From positions 1 to 64,000 of the forward strand of contig JAKSZP010012193.1 of NCBI GenBank assembly GCA_022478985.1: a DNA stretch of 64,000 nucleotides. Direction: 5' to 3'. This document shows, one piece after another, positions 1-11,045 of this stretch. Under the pieces are notes generated by a model. It ran no database searches, was not told the origin of the DNA, and was given only the letters and a program-made list of their open reading frames with translations. The first letter of the stretch is position 1. The number at the start of each line of letters is the position of its first letter. This DNA is from Massospora cicadina. Taxonomy: Eukaryota; Entomophthoromycota; Entomophthoromycetes; Entomophthorales; Entomophthoraceae. The position numbers were made by a program, and so were the translations under genes.

Positions 1-285
1 CCCAATCAGTCAGTGATGAAACCCAACTGATCCCAATCAGTACATCTGATAGTTAATCACTATCAGATACCCCTATTTTGTCAGCCACTCCACCCAATGA
101 GATATTAGGTATTCATCCAGATTGATCCCTGACAGATATGACCAGGCGAATATCCCAAAATCCCCCAAACATAGTTTCTCCAAAAATTGGGCTAACTAAA
201 ATCCAATTCACTTTGCTTTAGGGAATTTTCCCCTAGTGACACCAGGTAATCTAGCATGCTGGGAATATGGGCAAAAATCCTAACA
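1..285 (-). repeat. 3' LTR of gypsy element A, cut by the window edge
   Basis: Bases 1-285 repeat, nearly unchanged, the right-hand end of the LTR at 7550-8711. Read on the minus strand the LTR starts TGTTAGG, and in the other copy TGTTATG. It is preceded on that strand by a purine-rich tract (286-297, read AAGAAGGGGATG), which fits a polypurine tract next to a 3' LTR. The rest of this LTR lies left of the window, so the target-site duplication of A cannot be checked. Confidence 0.85.
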
Positions 286-829
286 CATCCCCTTCTTGCC
301 TAGATTTCCAATGAGAATAGGACTAGGGCATGAGAACACCACTTTGGATACCTGGTCAAATACTTCATTGGTTCAAGTGGAGTACACTAATCAATACTCA
401 ACACTGCTCGGGACAACCTTTGGCATACAGCATTCCTCCTCTTCCTCCTCGCTACCACCTACTCAGAGCGTGGTCCCCACGACCTCTTGTCATGCCGGAC
501 TAATTGATTTACTCATGATGATATTATTCCCAGGATCTGGTTCCCCCCATCAGGGTATATGACCCGCTGTCATATTCAGGATTCTTGGTCCAACGTCCTT
601 GAATTCCTTATTCTCTCATCATCCTAGACAGGAGACTCTTGCCATCGATGTTTGTTTTGCAGCTTGATTAAGAAGTCTTATTTCTATTTGCCCTTGTTTT
701 TTTGCTCATAACCTCTTGGTTATAAGTCATTCTTAATTCTTCCCTTGGAAAGCTTATCTCGTTAATTTTTGAGATTAATTTCCCCAAAATTGGAGCCTAA
801 TGGATTATAGAGTGCATAATGTCAACTTC

Positions 830-836
830 TATATAA
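830..836 (+). promoter_or_regulatory. TATA-like box upstream of the plus-strand gene in element A
   Basis: TATATAA lies about 30 bases before the first ATG (867) of the plus-strand coding region. The position would give a very short leader. This is inferred from sequence and spacing only. AT-rich DNA produces such words by chance, but here it falls directly in front of the longest open segment. Confidence 0.35.
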
Positions 837-866
837 GTCTGACATCCCCTCTCTAGTCCTGCTCAT

Positions 867-2037
867 ATGTCAAACTCAGAATCCCGCTACCAGCAGCTTC
901 TTAACAGTTTGTCAGATCTGTGCCTCCACCTCTTCCAGCAGATGAGTCAGGATGCTCAACGGAACCTCTTCTATGGTCCTTCTAGAACTCATACACCTAG
1001 TCTGGTGCAAGCGGCTAGTCCTTCCATCAAATTACCGGAAACAGTAACCAATTTCTCTGAAACCAGGTTGGCCATCATTTTGAACAACTCTCGGCTGACT
1101 CTTCCTTTACAGTCAATTCCTGAGTTGGACTTCAAAACCCTTCTGGATTCAGCTCCTTTCACTGAGGCTCTGAATATCATCATTGATGCTCTGGAGGTTA
1201 TGTGACTGCTCTTGGTCGTTTGTTCCTGGCTGAGTCAGATTTGCTCCCTGAGTTCCTCTTCTGACTCAGTCAATTCTACAAACCCGCTGTGCTGATTTCT
1301 GAGCTTTCAATCATGAACAGCATATACTTTGAGCTCCCCTACGTTGAACTCTGGGCCCAAGTCATTAAGGCGTTGACATTAGTGCTGAATCCCTCTATCT
1401 GGATAACCTTCTGGATTTTGATACTGCCACTTATGCTCTCCGCTTTGCTGGCCAAGTTCTTCAAAGTTGGTCAATGAAGCTTCCAGCCTCACCTGGCTTC
1501 CATAAGTCATTCAGCTTTAGCTTCTGTGAAGCCCATAGTCATTGTTTGCAAGATGCAATCTGCTCTTAAAACAACTACCTCTTCTCTGGAGCTTCTCAAT
1601 GCTATCTTCCATTGATGGCACTAATTGGGGGCATGATTTGACAACCCCCATCAAATATTCCTTCTTTGCTGCTGGCTCACATGTCCAGTGTCCTTGATGA
1701 AGCCCATCGGCAGGCGCTCAAGACAAATCTTCTGGCACTGGTGCCTTATCAGGATTACTCAGGGTTATTTTCCAATTGCCTCTTCCTCTATTGCTGTTTT
1801 CCTCCCCACTCCAGGGTTTTGCGATTAGCTTCTTCTGAAATATCAATTTCCCTTCCCCTAGTTGCATTTTCTCAGGGCTTGGCATCCACTCAACGAATGT
1901 GGTTTCATGTAGGTCTTGTCCTCACAAGTGTCCAATCACATATCAATTTTGACAGGCTGTTTCTTCCTACCGCGATCCATCCTCCCTCCCCCAAGAGGCG
2001 ACATAGGCGGAATCATCCCCATACTGAGGATGACTAA
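867..2037 (+). pseudogene. Unidentified plus-strand gene inside element A, antisense to gag-pol
   Basis: I do not recognise this protein. Coding character runs for about 390 codons but changes frame. Codons from 867 to 1205 are open (112 aa, starting MSNSESRYQQLLNSL). The next frame continues from about 1196 (GYVTALGRLFLAESDLLPEF) to about 1390 with one TGA. A third frame from about 1381 (SAESLYLDNLLDFDTATYAL) runs to 2037 with two stops. The end is basic then acidic (PKRRHRRNHPHTEDD) and is followed at once by two AATAAA words. It lies between the integrase end (about 2340) and the 3' LTR, facing gag-pol, with its own TATA-like box. It may be a captured host gene or an accessory retroelement gene. 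No domain, signal peptide or clear membrane segment is evident. Confidence 0.45.
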
Positions 2038-2047
2038 TAAAAATAAA
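2036..2047 (+). terminator. Tandem AATAAA polyadenylation signals
   Basis: Two AATAAA words (2036-2041 and 2042-2047) overlap the TAA stop of the plus-strand gene. The following 100 bases are T- and A-rich. This fits a transcript 3' end facing the end of element A pol, so the two transcription units converge. Confidence 0.35.
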
Positions 2048-2339
2048 ATTTATAAAAAATATAATGGCTTTTTTATATGCATTTTAAATTTTTTTCAATA
2101 TCTTTTATCACTTTTTTATCTTTATTCTCTTTTTTTCTATGGGACTTGACCTTGTTTCAGTTCAGAGGTCCATCTTTTCCCCCAAACTGGGTCCTGGGCA
2201 CTTAAACCTACCATTTTTCTATGGTTCAGAGGTCCTCTTTTCAGACTTAACCATCTAGATTGGTTCAGAGATCCTTTTTTGGAATTGACCTAATTATCAG
2301 GACATGCCAACTTAATGGTTCATTGGCCCTTCAGGAACT

Positions 2340-3625
2340 CATTTACTTTTTTCTTCGATCCAATACTTTAGATACTTAGCGTGGACTTGATTTACTACTC
2401 TTCCATCCAATAGATTCTTGATGGAATAAGCATCGGTCACCATCTTGGCGATTACTTCAAATGGACCCAACCATAATTCATCCAATTTGTTTTTTCATCC
2501 AAAACCATGCATATTACAATAAATGACTCTTTCTCCTATTCAATATTCTTTCAATGCCAGTCATTTCTTATCATCCATCAATTTTGCTCGTATCCTTTTC
2601 TTCAAGGTCATACCAAATGCTTGCAATTGCATATCAATCAGGATACTCGTCAGTTGGTTCGGGTATTATTTGGTACTCATCCCTGATGTAGGTTCTACTA
2701 CCAAATATAATATATTCAGCAACGCGGTCTTCCTCCCATATAGTAATTCAAATGGTGTCTTCCCCATCGCCGTATGATGACTAATGTTGTAGGCAATTGT
2801 CACCAAACGCAGGTATGTTCCCCAAGCAGAAGTTCTCCCTGCGACTAGCTTCCTTAGCGTTGCAGCCAGCGTCCCATTGACCCGTTCTACCAGTCCATTT
2901 GTCTCCAGCTGGTATGGTACTGACACAACTCCTTGGATTCCCATTATTTCATTTAGCCTTGGGATCACGTGATATGTGAAGTTGGTCCCACTGTCACTAA
3001 GTAGGATTTGTGGACATCCATGCCAGTATACTACTTGATCCAGGATGAATCTCGCAGTACTGGTAGCATCAACTCTGGTTAGGGCTTTTGTTTAGACCCA
3101 TCTCATCAGATGGTTGATGGCTACTATGATGTACTTGACTCCTCCTGTGCTCATTGCCAGCAGTCCCATCACATTGGTGGACACCATGTGCCATGTGAAT
3201 CCAGGTTGGACCAGTCAGTATCCATTTTTATTCTTGTGTGGTTTATGCAGCTGGCATTCCATGCAACAAGCCAGATGATCCGTAACATTGTAGTTAATTA
3301 ATTCCCAGTAATAATAATGGCAAATATGGTCAGTTATTTTTCTCAGGCCTCCGTGCCCAACAACCTTGTGAGCTGCTTGTACTATTGCTGCTCTTTCCGA
3401 CAGTTTTGGGAATAATAGCCGCTTCCCATTGATCATCTTGAATACTTGTCCATCCATAGTCTCAGTGTTTTCCATTGCTTTTTGAAGCACACATTGGATT
3501 TTTCGAGGCTTATCCTCAATTCTTCCTTTTACCATTCTCTGGAATAGCTCATCCGCCTGCAGGTATACCAACTGGACCATTGGTAACCACATTAAGCCAT
3601 CCGCGTTCTGGTGAGAAGCCCCCAC
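2340..3625 (-). pseudogene. Element A pol: integrase
   Basis: Ty3/gypsy integrase, which joins the cDNA to chromosomal DNA. Read on the minus strand from 3625: a short end of RNase H (HQNADGL), then the zinc-binding region (AHKVVGHGG followed by CCMEC), then the DDE core. A core Asp is seen in LLSDSGTNF (about 3000-2985) and the core Glu in GLVERVNGTL (about 2890). A C-terminal segment (KLDELWLGPFEVIAKMVTDA) runs to about 2340. Frames change and stops occur, so the gene is dead. The catalytic residues that can be seen are kept, unlike in the reverse transcriptase of the same element. Confidence 0.85.
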
Positions 3626-3659
3626 TCAGTGGACTATCTTATAATCGTAAACCTGAAGC

Positions 3660-4130
3660 TTAAGTTCCCATCAGGCCAGTCATCCTTCCAGTTCCCATAG
3701 ATTGTGCAGCCAATGCAGCGAAGAGTGGTCTGTCACCACCTTAAAGTGTGTTCCATGGACATACACCCAAAACTGCTTACAGGCATAAATGACTGCAAGG
3801 CATTCATGCTCAGTCACGGTGTAGTTCCTCTCAGCAGCTGAGAGTGTCCTGGCTCACATATGCCACTGGATGCTCATCCCCAAGTTCATCTACTTGGCTC
3901 AGTATGGCGCCAATCGCCATCAACAAAGCATTGGTTTGAATGATAAACTCCCAATCAAAATTCAGATATTTCAGAATTGGCGAATTTATCAGATACCAGC
4001 ATAACTCATCGAAGGAGTCCTGGGCCTCTTCATTCCATATGAATCCTTTTTTTGGATCCTTTAATAAATGAAACAAAGGCTCGGCTATTTGGGCGAAGTC
4101 CCAAATAAATTTTCTGTAGTATCCAACCAT
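3660..4130 (-). pseudogene. Element A pol: RNase H region
   Basis: The segment MVGYYRKFIWDFAQIAEPLF (from 4130) is the connection that follows reverse transcriptase in gypsy elements. It leads into RNase H (EFIIQTNALLMAIGAILSQ). The family usually has an Asp in the motif xTDAS; here it is Asn (QTNAL), which would remove a catalytic metal ligand. Downstream, bases 3660-3850 still encode recognisable RNase H strands on the minus strand (for example the reverse complement of the ACACCGTGACTGAG region) but with breaks. Confidence 0.75.
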
Positions 4131-4142
4131 CCCAAGGAATAC

Positions 4143-4789
4143 TCAGATATCTCGGACACTTTTCAGCACAGCCATGCACTCTATAGCTGCTATCTTCTGG
4201 GGTTTCAGCTGCAATCCATTTGCGTTAATCACAAATCCTAGGTATTCCAGCTCTTTCTTGAAGAAGTGGCACTTCCTTGGCTTGATCTTCAGGTTAGCCG
4301 CGGACAGTCTCTTAAAAACTTCTTCCAAGTGAAGAGGTGATCAGTAAACGTTCTACTGAACACATTGATATTGTCCAGATATACCAGGATGCACAACAAC
4401 TTCAGGTCGCTTAATATTGCGTCCATGGCCCACTGGAACGTCGTGGGCACATTGCAAAGACCCTGGGGCTTCCTCGTCAGCTGGTATAACCCCTGTGCGG
4501 TAATAATCACACATTTTTCTTGGTTTTCTTCTGGAAAGTTGATCTTCCAGTATCCCAAGATTAGGTCCATAGTGGAGAAATACTTCGCTTCTCCTAATTG
4601 ATCCAGCGCATCATCAATCCTTGGTAGGGGATATGAATCCTTCTTCGTAATTTTGTTCAGCCTCTGATAGTGAATCACTACCCGATTTGATCCATCTTTT
4701 TTCTTTATGATCAGAATCAGAATTGCCCAGGGACTTGATGACAGAACTAGAAGCCCATGCTTCACTAGTTTGCTGATCTCATCTTCCAC
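4143..4789 (-). pseudogene. Element A pol: reverse transcriptase
   Basis: Ty3/gypsy reverse transcriptase read on the minus strand from 4789: LIIKKKDGSNRVVIHYQRLN, then KDSYPLPRIDDALDQLGEAK, YFSTMDLILGYW, KPQGLCNVPTTFQWAMDAIL. The active-site box reads VYLDNINVF (around 4370), where YLDD is normal, so the second catalytic Asp is Asn. A frameshift near 4300 moves into KRLSAANLKIKPRKCHFF and ELEYLGFVINANGL. The enzyme would be inactive. The order RT-RNase H-integrase is typical of Ty3/gypsy. Confidence 0.9.
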
Positions 4790-5155
4790 TACCGCTTCAG
4801 CAGCTTTTGATCTTCAGATTGGTCTCATCCTTATTGGTAGATTTTCCCCGGTGTTGCCCTTGTGAACTAAATCTCATGTGCATCCCAAATTGTGGTCATC
4901 CTGAGCGAACACTTCCCAATATCTTTTGAATAATTTGAACACCTCCTCCTTCTGCCCTTATGGCAGATCTACGAGATGCTCCCAATCAACCAATAGGTTG
5001 ATGCTTTTGGCTGCTCTGTCTGGTAATCCCATTTCCTCAAGAGACCCAAAATCATGGAATCAACTCAATTCTGCCATTGGGGTTAAATGGATAAATGTGA
5101 TGATTTGATTCATCTTGACCTTCATCAGTTTTCTGCTCAAATACGCCAGGAGAAC

Positions 5156-5973
5156 TCATATTTCTCCATGGCCCGGCATGATTATCCCAGGAGCCACCCA
5201 TGGCTCCACTCTGGACTTCTTCCAGGGGCTTCTGACTTCTCCATACAACAGCTCCAGAATCTCTAAAGTCAACCCTGTGTTGATTATCATCTGCGATCTG
5301 GCCAGTATGGTTCTTTCCTTCTTGATCCTTAAGGGAATTCCCCAGTTTTCTAGGATTTCCGCTGGCATCTCTCATTACTTCCTACCACTAATTGGAATTG
5401 AATCAGTACAATGCCATCATTGTATATTAGATTAATGAAGTTGTTTTTCCGATTTAACGGAACTTCACCATCCTTCTGGTATACCAATGGTAACGTCTGA
5501 CCCAGGATGGTCAAAGTATTATCCTCAAAGTTTCATTTAACTCCGTACTTCTGCAGAAACTCCGTTTTGATCAGGATATTGTAGTTTTGATTTGCCAAAA
5601 CTATCGCTGGCATGGATACCACCAATGACCCAAATTGTAGTGGCAGCGCACTATATGCTCCACAGAAAACGGTGGTGTTTGGCCCAGCTGTTCCATATTC
5701 TTTCTTGTGTTCCAAGTCCGGGGAGATCTTCATCCTCTTCACCAGCTTGGTCAACACAACGTTGATGGGCGCTCCACTGTCTACAATCGCCCTCAGCCTC
5801 ACTCTATTCACCTGAATATCTATATACATACACTTAGAGTATTGTAATAGAGTATTTACTGAGTGAATTGCGGCGTTATTAGCTGAATCTAGGGTATGAA
5901 TAATCTTCACCAATAATTTTGGAAATAATTTTTTAATCATGCCAAGGGGGATTGACAGATTGGCCTCCTCCAA
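5156..5973 (-). pseudogene. Element A pol: aspartic protease and linker
   Basis: Retropepsin-like protease that would cut the Gag-Pol polyprotein. From 5973 the frame reads through LRAIVDSGAPINVV (about 5765), the DSG active-site form of the family DTG/DSG motif. It continues to LQFGSLVVSMPAIVLANQNY and ILIKTEFLQKYGVK. The linker to reverse transcriptase at 5156-5368 reads GIPLRIKKERTILARSQMII and EPWVAPGIIMPGHGEI. It matches the same linker in element D (about 37120-37310), which shows A and D are related. Frames differ between the two segments. Confidence 0.75.
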
Positions 5974-6009
5974 ACGAATGTCTGCTAACTCATCAGAATT
6001 CTTGGTGGT

Positions 6010-7521
6010 TCAAATCTTCTCCGCCAGTTGTTGGGCATATGGCCAGGCAACCTCCTGAACTATCTCAGGGTTGATCTTCTTTGCCCCAGCTCTGGTCACA
6101 GCATTTATATCCATGTTGACCACTTGGTATAGCTGATCCTGCTCGTCATCTATGAACAGATAACTAATATCTATCTCTTCATTCATGATATTGGGAGGAA
6201 CAGGTTTCTCCGCCACTCTAGACTGTTCCTTGTCTAGGCAGCGGGTCCTTTTCCTGAATCTTTGGCTACTGCTGTCTCTTTAGCCTGAACCGCGTTGATT
6301 TGATCCTTTGGCTTTTTGCAGTGTGCGGCGAAATGTCCTTTCCTGCCACACTGGAAGCAGACCTTCTCTTCTTATTTAACCATTTGAAATCCTCGGGCTG
6401 ATTTCCCAGCACAGTTCAGTTAAAAGTCTCCTTTGCTCCTTCGCTTCCCTTCGTGGGATTTGGATTTTGGACCAGATTGTACTTGAAGCTTCTATTTGGG
6501 GCATCAAACGTCGCTCCCAAAATCTTCAAGTTATCTACCATTTGTGAGGTAGTTATCTCAGTTACAAATACAGTAGACATCATTTGATGCAAATTGTGAT
6601 AGGGCCAAAGAGCCGCTTGCAAAGCGATTCTTGCATCAAAGTTGTCTAACATTTTCGCTCCAGCCAGGATCTGCGACTCCTGGTAAAATTGATCCGCAAA
6701 GCTTACAAGAGACTCATCTTTATGCAATTGTATTCCCATAAATTCTTGCTTGCATTTTGACATGCGGGTTGGACTGCTAAACTCCTTGATTATGGCCACC
6801 TTAGCCTCGGCATATGACCAGCTGTTCCCCTCCAAGTGGGGTAACACTAGGTTCTGGCAGTCTGTGTCCAAACAGTTCATGACGTTGACACCTTTTGATG
6901 ATCCCCATATCCATTCATTGTCATGTCAAACAGTCGGAAAAACGCTGGGGCGTTATCCCAATGAAATGTGGGCAATTTCAGTGTTGCTCTAAATTCCTCT
7001 GAGTCATTTTGGGCTGATCCTCTTGGTTCAGCTACTTGGCTCACTTGTGGAGTGACTTTGGGCGTCATCTTCAAAATAGCATTAAAGGCGGGTGGCATAT
7101 TTCTCAGGGTATTCATCTTCCCAAGTATCATATGAGGACTTCTCTCTTCAGCATCACTGGCCATATCAGGCTCAAATGCACATCTGTGGGCTTTCAAGTC
7201 CTCTACTTCTTTCATCAACTTCTCAATGTCTGCACTGAGGTTTTTCAAATGAACGCAATCTGCTTCACGCTCCATTTTCAGAAATAGGATCACTCAAACG
7301 AGGTCTCCTTCTTTCCTCTTTAACGAGTTTACTTTACTGAGCAACTCGTTCCCAAAGTTGGCTACATTTTCAACTCCTTCCTCCACCTTGGTGACTCGCT
7401 CTTCCAAGGCCGCGAACTCCCAATAGTCTGCTGAGTTTAAGGCATTCTGATTCACTGTGGCGATCTTGGCCCACAACTTGCGCATTTCTTCTTTATATGA
7501 CATTGTTAATAAATTCTTCAC
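6010..7521 (-). pseudogene. Element A gag: coiled coil, capsid-like core and CCHC knuckle
   Basis: Gag would form the cytoplasmic virus-like particle. Coding starts at an ATG at 7521, only about 28 bases inside the 5' LTR, and runs in at least three frames. The first part (7521-7294) is heptad-rich (LEERVTKVEEGVENVANFGN). The second (7293-6877) continues the coiled coil (LSADIEKLMKEVEDLKAH). The third (6880-6416) has the retrotransposon-gag core (SYAEAKVAIIKEFSSPTRMS, SFADQFYQESQILAGAKML). A perfect CX2CX4HX4C zinc knuckle (CFQCGRKGHFAAHC) lies at 6318-6359. A tail at 6216-6010 leads to the protease. Confidence 0.8.
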
Positions 7522-7533
7522 TCACCTACCCCT

Positions 7534-7546
7534 GTAGTGAGCACCA
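7534..7546 (-). other. Primer-binding site of element A
   Basis: Read on the minus strand, TGGTGCTCACTAC lies three bases inside the 5' LTR boundary. The same word sits in the same place in elements D and E and, with one change, in the TRIM-like element. It should pair with a tRNA whose 3' end is GTGAGCACCA. I cannot name that tRNA from this window. Confidence 0.75.
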
Positions 7547-7549
7547 ACT

Positions 7550-8711
7550 TGTAAGAATTTACTTAAGGGTTGATTATTGGTCGTCATCCCAGTAACCTTT
7601 TTACTTCACAGGTTTGGTTTCCTCGTGCACCTTGCGTTGTAAGGAATATATTATCCAATAATAGTATGGAGACTATTATCTGTAGTTGAGTTAGAACTAT
7701 TATCAGGCCCAATGCTTCAGCCAGTACTTCTGATTAAACACTTGATAAGTTGTACTCGTAGAGATTCATTCCCTCTATTACTGCCCACCTGATCTTTGTC
7801 AAGATCTCCTGATGACAGTCTCCTTCAGCCCAACACACAGTCAGCAGCTATCCCTAATTTGTGGTTCCCTTTGTCTCTAGATCCCCACTTGGATCTCTAC
7901 TCTTCTCTCTGAGAGTCTTCCAATTATTGCCTTCTGCAATAATATTCTTGAGATGGAACTTCACACTGGATGCTGATAGTCTAACTATAACCGAATCTAC
8001 AATAAAACTAATAATGTTTTAATGTATGTTAATCTTGGTAGTAATAATAAAGTTTGTAGTAAAAATGTTTTTATTATAGTGAATCCTAGGGAATTATATA
8101 GTAGGGGATTAGGCCGTCTAACCCTCAGTTGATACCTCTTTGATGAAATGGCAGCTGTTGCTGTTGAATCACCCTTCCTCATCTCAGCAGCGATGGTCTT
8201 CCCCATCCTGGCTAGGATTTCATTGTTGGACATCCTTAAGACCTCAAATGGAAAGAGTCAGAAACGTATCCTTAATGTTTTCCTCTTGATCCAAGTAAAC
8301 TAACCATAATTGGCTAGTGACCTGCTTAGATAATGGGACTTTTTACCCATTATGGCAGGTCACTTCACCAACAGATTGATTCACTAGTTGCAGGCAGCAT
8401 CACTCACCTCACAACTCACTACTCATTCTAATCAGTCAGTGATGAAACCCAACTGATCCCAATCAGTACACCTGATAGTTAATCACTATCAGATACCCCT
8501 ATTTTGTCAGCCACTCCACCTGATGAGATATTAGGTATTCATCCAGATTGATCCCCGATGGATATGACCAGGCAAATATCCCAAAATCCCCTGAACATAG
8601 TTCCTCCAAAATCTGGGCCAACTGATTTCCAATTCACTTTGCTTTAGGGAATTTTCTCCTAGTGACACCAGGTAATCTAGCAGGCTGGGAATATGGGCAA
8701 AAATCATAACA
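7550..8711 (-). repeat. 5' LTR of element A (about 1162 bp)
   Basis: Bounded by TG and CA on both strands (plus strand starts TGTAAG, ends ATAACA). Its right end repeats bases 1-285. Inside is a long stem-loop at 8316-8364: arms AGTGACCTGC and GCAGGTCACT, then ATAATGGG and CCCATTAT, loop ACTTTTTA. An open frame of 78 codons (8233-7997, minus, starting MSNNEILARMGKTIAAEMRK) lies in the LTR; I would not call it a gene without more evidence. The LTR abuts the reverse transcriptase of element B, so A is inserted in B. Confidence 0.85.
8316..8364 (+). other. Long stem-loop in the element A LTR
   Basis: Two perfect arm segments (10 bp AGTGACCTGC with GCAGGTCACT, and 8 bp ATAATGGG with CCCATTAT) are separated by a small bulge around an 8-base loop. 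Related stem-loops occur at about 62840-62865 and, less well preserved, at 48283-48320 and 53890-53945 (minus). Confidence 0.6.
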
Positions 8712-9352
8712 TGGATCTATGGCTGATATAGACTTACCAGCAGACCAATCACTATGCATTCTTCCTACTGTTTATATTTCTGATTAACTAACCCCCGCTG
8801 AGCTTGACAAGGTCCACACCTTACTGGAGTCCTATAGCGACATCTTCTCTACCTCTGATATCAACTATGGGCACATGAAAGGTTGGACTCTTACCATTGA
8901 CGTGGGAGATGCTCGCCCTATCCGCTCCAAACCCTATTGCAAATCCAAAGTTGAGAAGCTAAAGATGCGGATGGAGCTCAAACAGCTGCTTGACGCTGGG
9001 TTGTTGGTGCCTTCCCAAAGCCCTTGGTTGACCCCATTCCTATTGAAAAAGAAGAAACTGGAGGTCATTGGGTAGTTATGGACTACTGCAAACTGAACAA
9101 CCTCACAAATAAGGACAGTTATCCTATCCCCCACATTGATGATGCTTTGGCCCAACTCTCTGTGTCTAAATTCTTCTCCGCCATGGACTTGGCTAGCAGA
9201 TATTGACAGAAGGACCTTTCTCCTCAAGATCAAGAGAAGTTCACCCATATCTGCAGTAAGGGTTTGTTCCAAACCACTCAGCTACCTCAGGGGTTGTCTA
9301 GTGCGCCTGCTACTATTCAGTGGGAAATGGATCACATTCTCCAGGACCTTAA
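8712..9352 (+). pseudogene. Element B pol: reverse transcriptase, N-terminal half
   Basis: Ty3/gypsy reverse transcriptase on the plus strand. From about 8790: LTPAELDKVHTLLESYSDIF, then IRSKPYCKSKVEKLKMRMEL. A frameshift near 9050 (in SPWLTPFLLKKKK) leads into WVVMDYCKLNNLTNKDSYPI, FFSAMDLASRY and a TGA where the family has Trp (GYW). The frame goes on through LFQTTQLPQGLSSAPATIQW and EMDHILQDLN. It is interrupted at 9352 by the solo LTR and resumes at 10324. The 5' part of B (gag, protease) should lie left of this window, beyond element A. Confidence 0.85.
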
Positions 9353-10323
9353 TGTAAGTCCCAAGGAACATCTGCTGGGAATTAATTGGGCCAACCTTCT
9401 GTTCCTGAGCAAGAAAATACCAAAGAGGATGGCCATACCCATGTTACCCAGGGCGATCTCGCTCGCATGGTAGACAAGTGCTGGAAAATGGTCCTTCAGC
9501 TTTGGATCCCACTTTCAGTACTTGCACTCTCCTCGGCAGAACTGTCACAATGAATTATTAAAAATATGTGCTGAGATCACCAAAATGGAATTAATTACAA
9601 CTAATTTGAGCGGCAATCAGCCAGATACTCAGATTTCAAATGGTCAAAAAGGTATGAAGGCTGAGCTATCAGTTGGAATGCCCTATGGCTGCAAATTTTG
9701 TTTACACGATGATCAAAAATCTTCCCTCCTCCTATTCCCAAATAGTTCACCTCTTAGGTTGACCTGACCGCAACTTGGCCTGCTGCCAAACTTAGCGATG
9801 TCAGTCCCCATAGAACTAACTCGCCCATCTCCAAATAGTTCACCGCTTAGGTCAAACTGACTGAAATTTAGCTCATTGCCAAATTTTGCAAATATCAGTC
9901 CCCAGTGAACTAACCCGCCCATCTCCAAATAGTTCACCGCTTAGGTTGAACCAACTGAAATTTGGCTCGTTGCTGAATTTTGCTAATGTCAGTCCCCAGT
10001 GAACTAACCCGCCCATTCCTGAATAGTTCACCACTTAGGTTGAACCTGCAGGACCTGATCCCAGCTTATTTTCCCCAAAAATTGATGACTTACTAATCAG
10101 GTGCATCGCCCTGAGAAAATTGTTGGTCGATTCTCTTCCCTTAAATTTCCCAATAAAAAATACCCTCCCCCAAATTTCGTTTTTTGGTTGATATTTAAGT
10201 TCCCTTCCAGTTCCATATCCATCATACCAGCAGCAGTGCCCCTAGCATTCTTGTCCACCACTTGGATGCTCTGGCATTCAGGCTGGTAGGCCAGTCTATT
10301 TTCTACTTGCCATCTGCCTGACA
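9353..10323 (+). repeat. Solo LTR inserted in element B, with CTTAA target duplication
   Basis: A 971-bp block starts TGTAAGTC and ends CCTGACA. It is flanked by an exact 5-bp duplication, CTTAA, at 9348-9352 and 10324-10328. Removing the block and one CTTAA rejoins the reverse transcriptase of B in register (QDLN then LICVIVYLDDIIVFS). This is the signature of a solo LTR left by recombination between two LTRs. The orientation is not certain. It contains a 94-bp tandem array. Confidence 0.9.
9734..10050 (+). repeat. 94-bp tandem repeat inside the solo LTR
   Basis: The word AATAGTTCACC (or a close variant) recurs at 9741, 9834, 9928 and 10022. That gives spacings of 93-94 bases and just over three units. 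Each unit also contains the phrases GTCAGTCCCC and ACTAACCCGCCCAT. Units differ at several positions, so the array is not new. Short arrays in an LTR can act as enhancer repeats; that role is only a possibility here. Confidence 0.85.
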
Positions 10324-11016
10324 CTTAAGCTGATCTGTGTGATTGTCTACCTTGATGACATCATAGTGTTCTCCAAGACATCCAACGAGCATCTCATGCA
10401 CCTAAAGGAGGTGTTTCAACGCTTGTGAGCATCCAACATAAAGCTGAAGCCCTCTAAATGTACTTTCTTTCAAAAAAAGTAGAATTTCCTTGGGCACGCC
10501 ATCTCCCAAGATATGATACAACCTCTGCAAGATAAAATCAAAGCAATATCTAAGATACTCATGCCCAAAACCCTTTGTGACATCCAGGTATTATTGGACA
10601 TGATAGGGTATTATCATCAGTTAATCCTCACATTTTCCCAGCTTAATGAGCCCCTCATACTTCTCCTAGCTAAGAACACCCCCTTCTATTGGGGTGCTGA
10701 ACAAAAGGCCGTGTTTGATACTTTCAAGGCACTATTGCAAAAAAGGCCAATACTCTGACACCCTGACTATGGCAAGCCTTTCATGTTAATCATGGATGCC
10801 TCTGACTAAGCCATTGGAGCTATCTTGGCTCAGTTGGATGAAAATGAAGTCAATTATCCTGTGCCTTCTTTCAGTAAGATGCTCTCAAAAGCTGAGCGCA
10901 ACTACAGTGTCACTAAAAAGGAGTTCCTTGTCATTTTGCTTGCTGTCAAATACTATCACCCTTTGTTATATTGGACTCTTTTCAAAGTGATTACTGACTA
11001 CGCATTCTTGAAGTAG
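10324..11016 (+). pseudogene. Element B pol: end of reverse transcriptase and RNase H
   Basis: Resumes with LICVIVYLDDIIVFSKTSNE, so the YLDD box is intact. It continues with ASNIKLKPSKCTFFQKK and NFLGHAISQDMIQPL, with TGA and TAG where sense codons are expected. RNase H follows: FMLIMDASD then AIGAILAQLDENEVNYPVPS, MLSKAERNYSVTKKEFLVIL and VITDYAFLK followed by TAG (family usually SLKW or SLRW). The reading frame is mostly constant but is broken by five or more stops, so the gene is dead. Confidence 0.85.
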
Positions 11017-11045
11017 TTACAAAATATGAAGGACCCACCGGGCGG

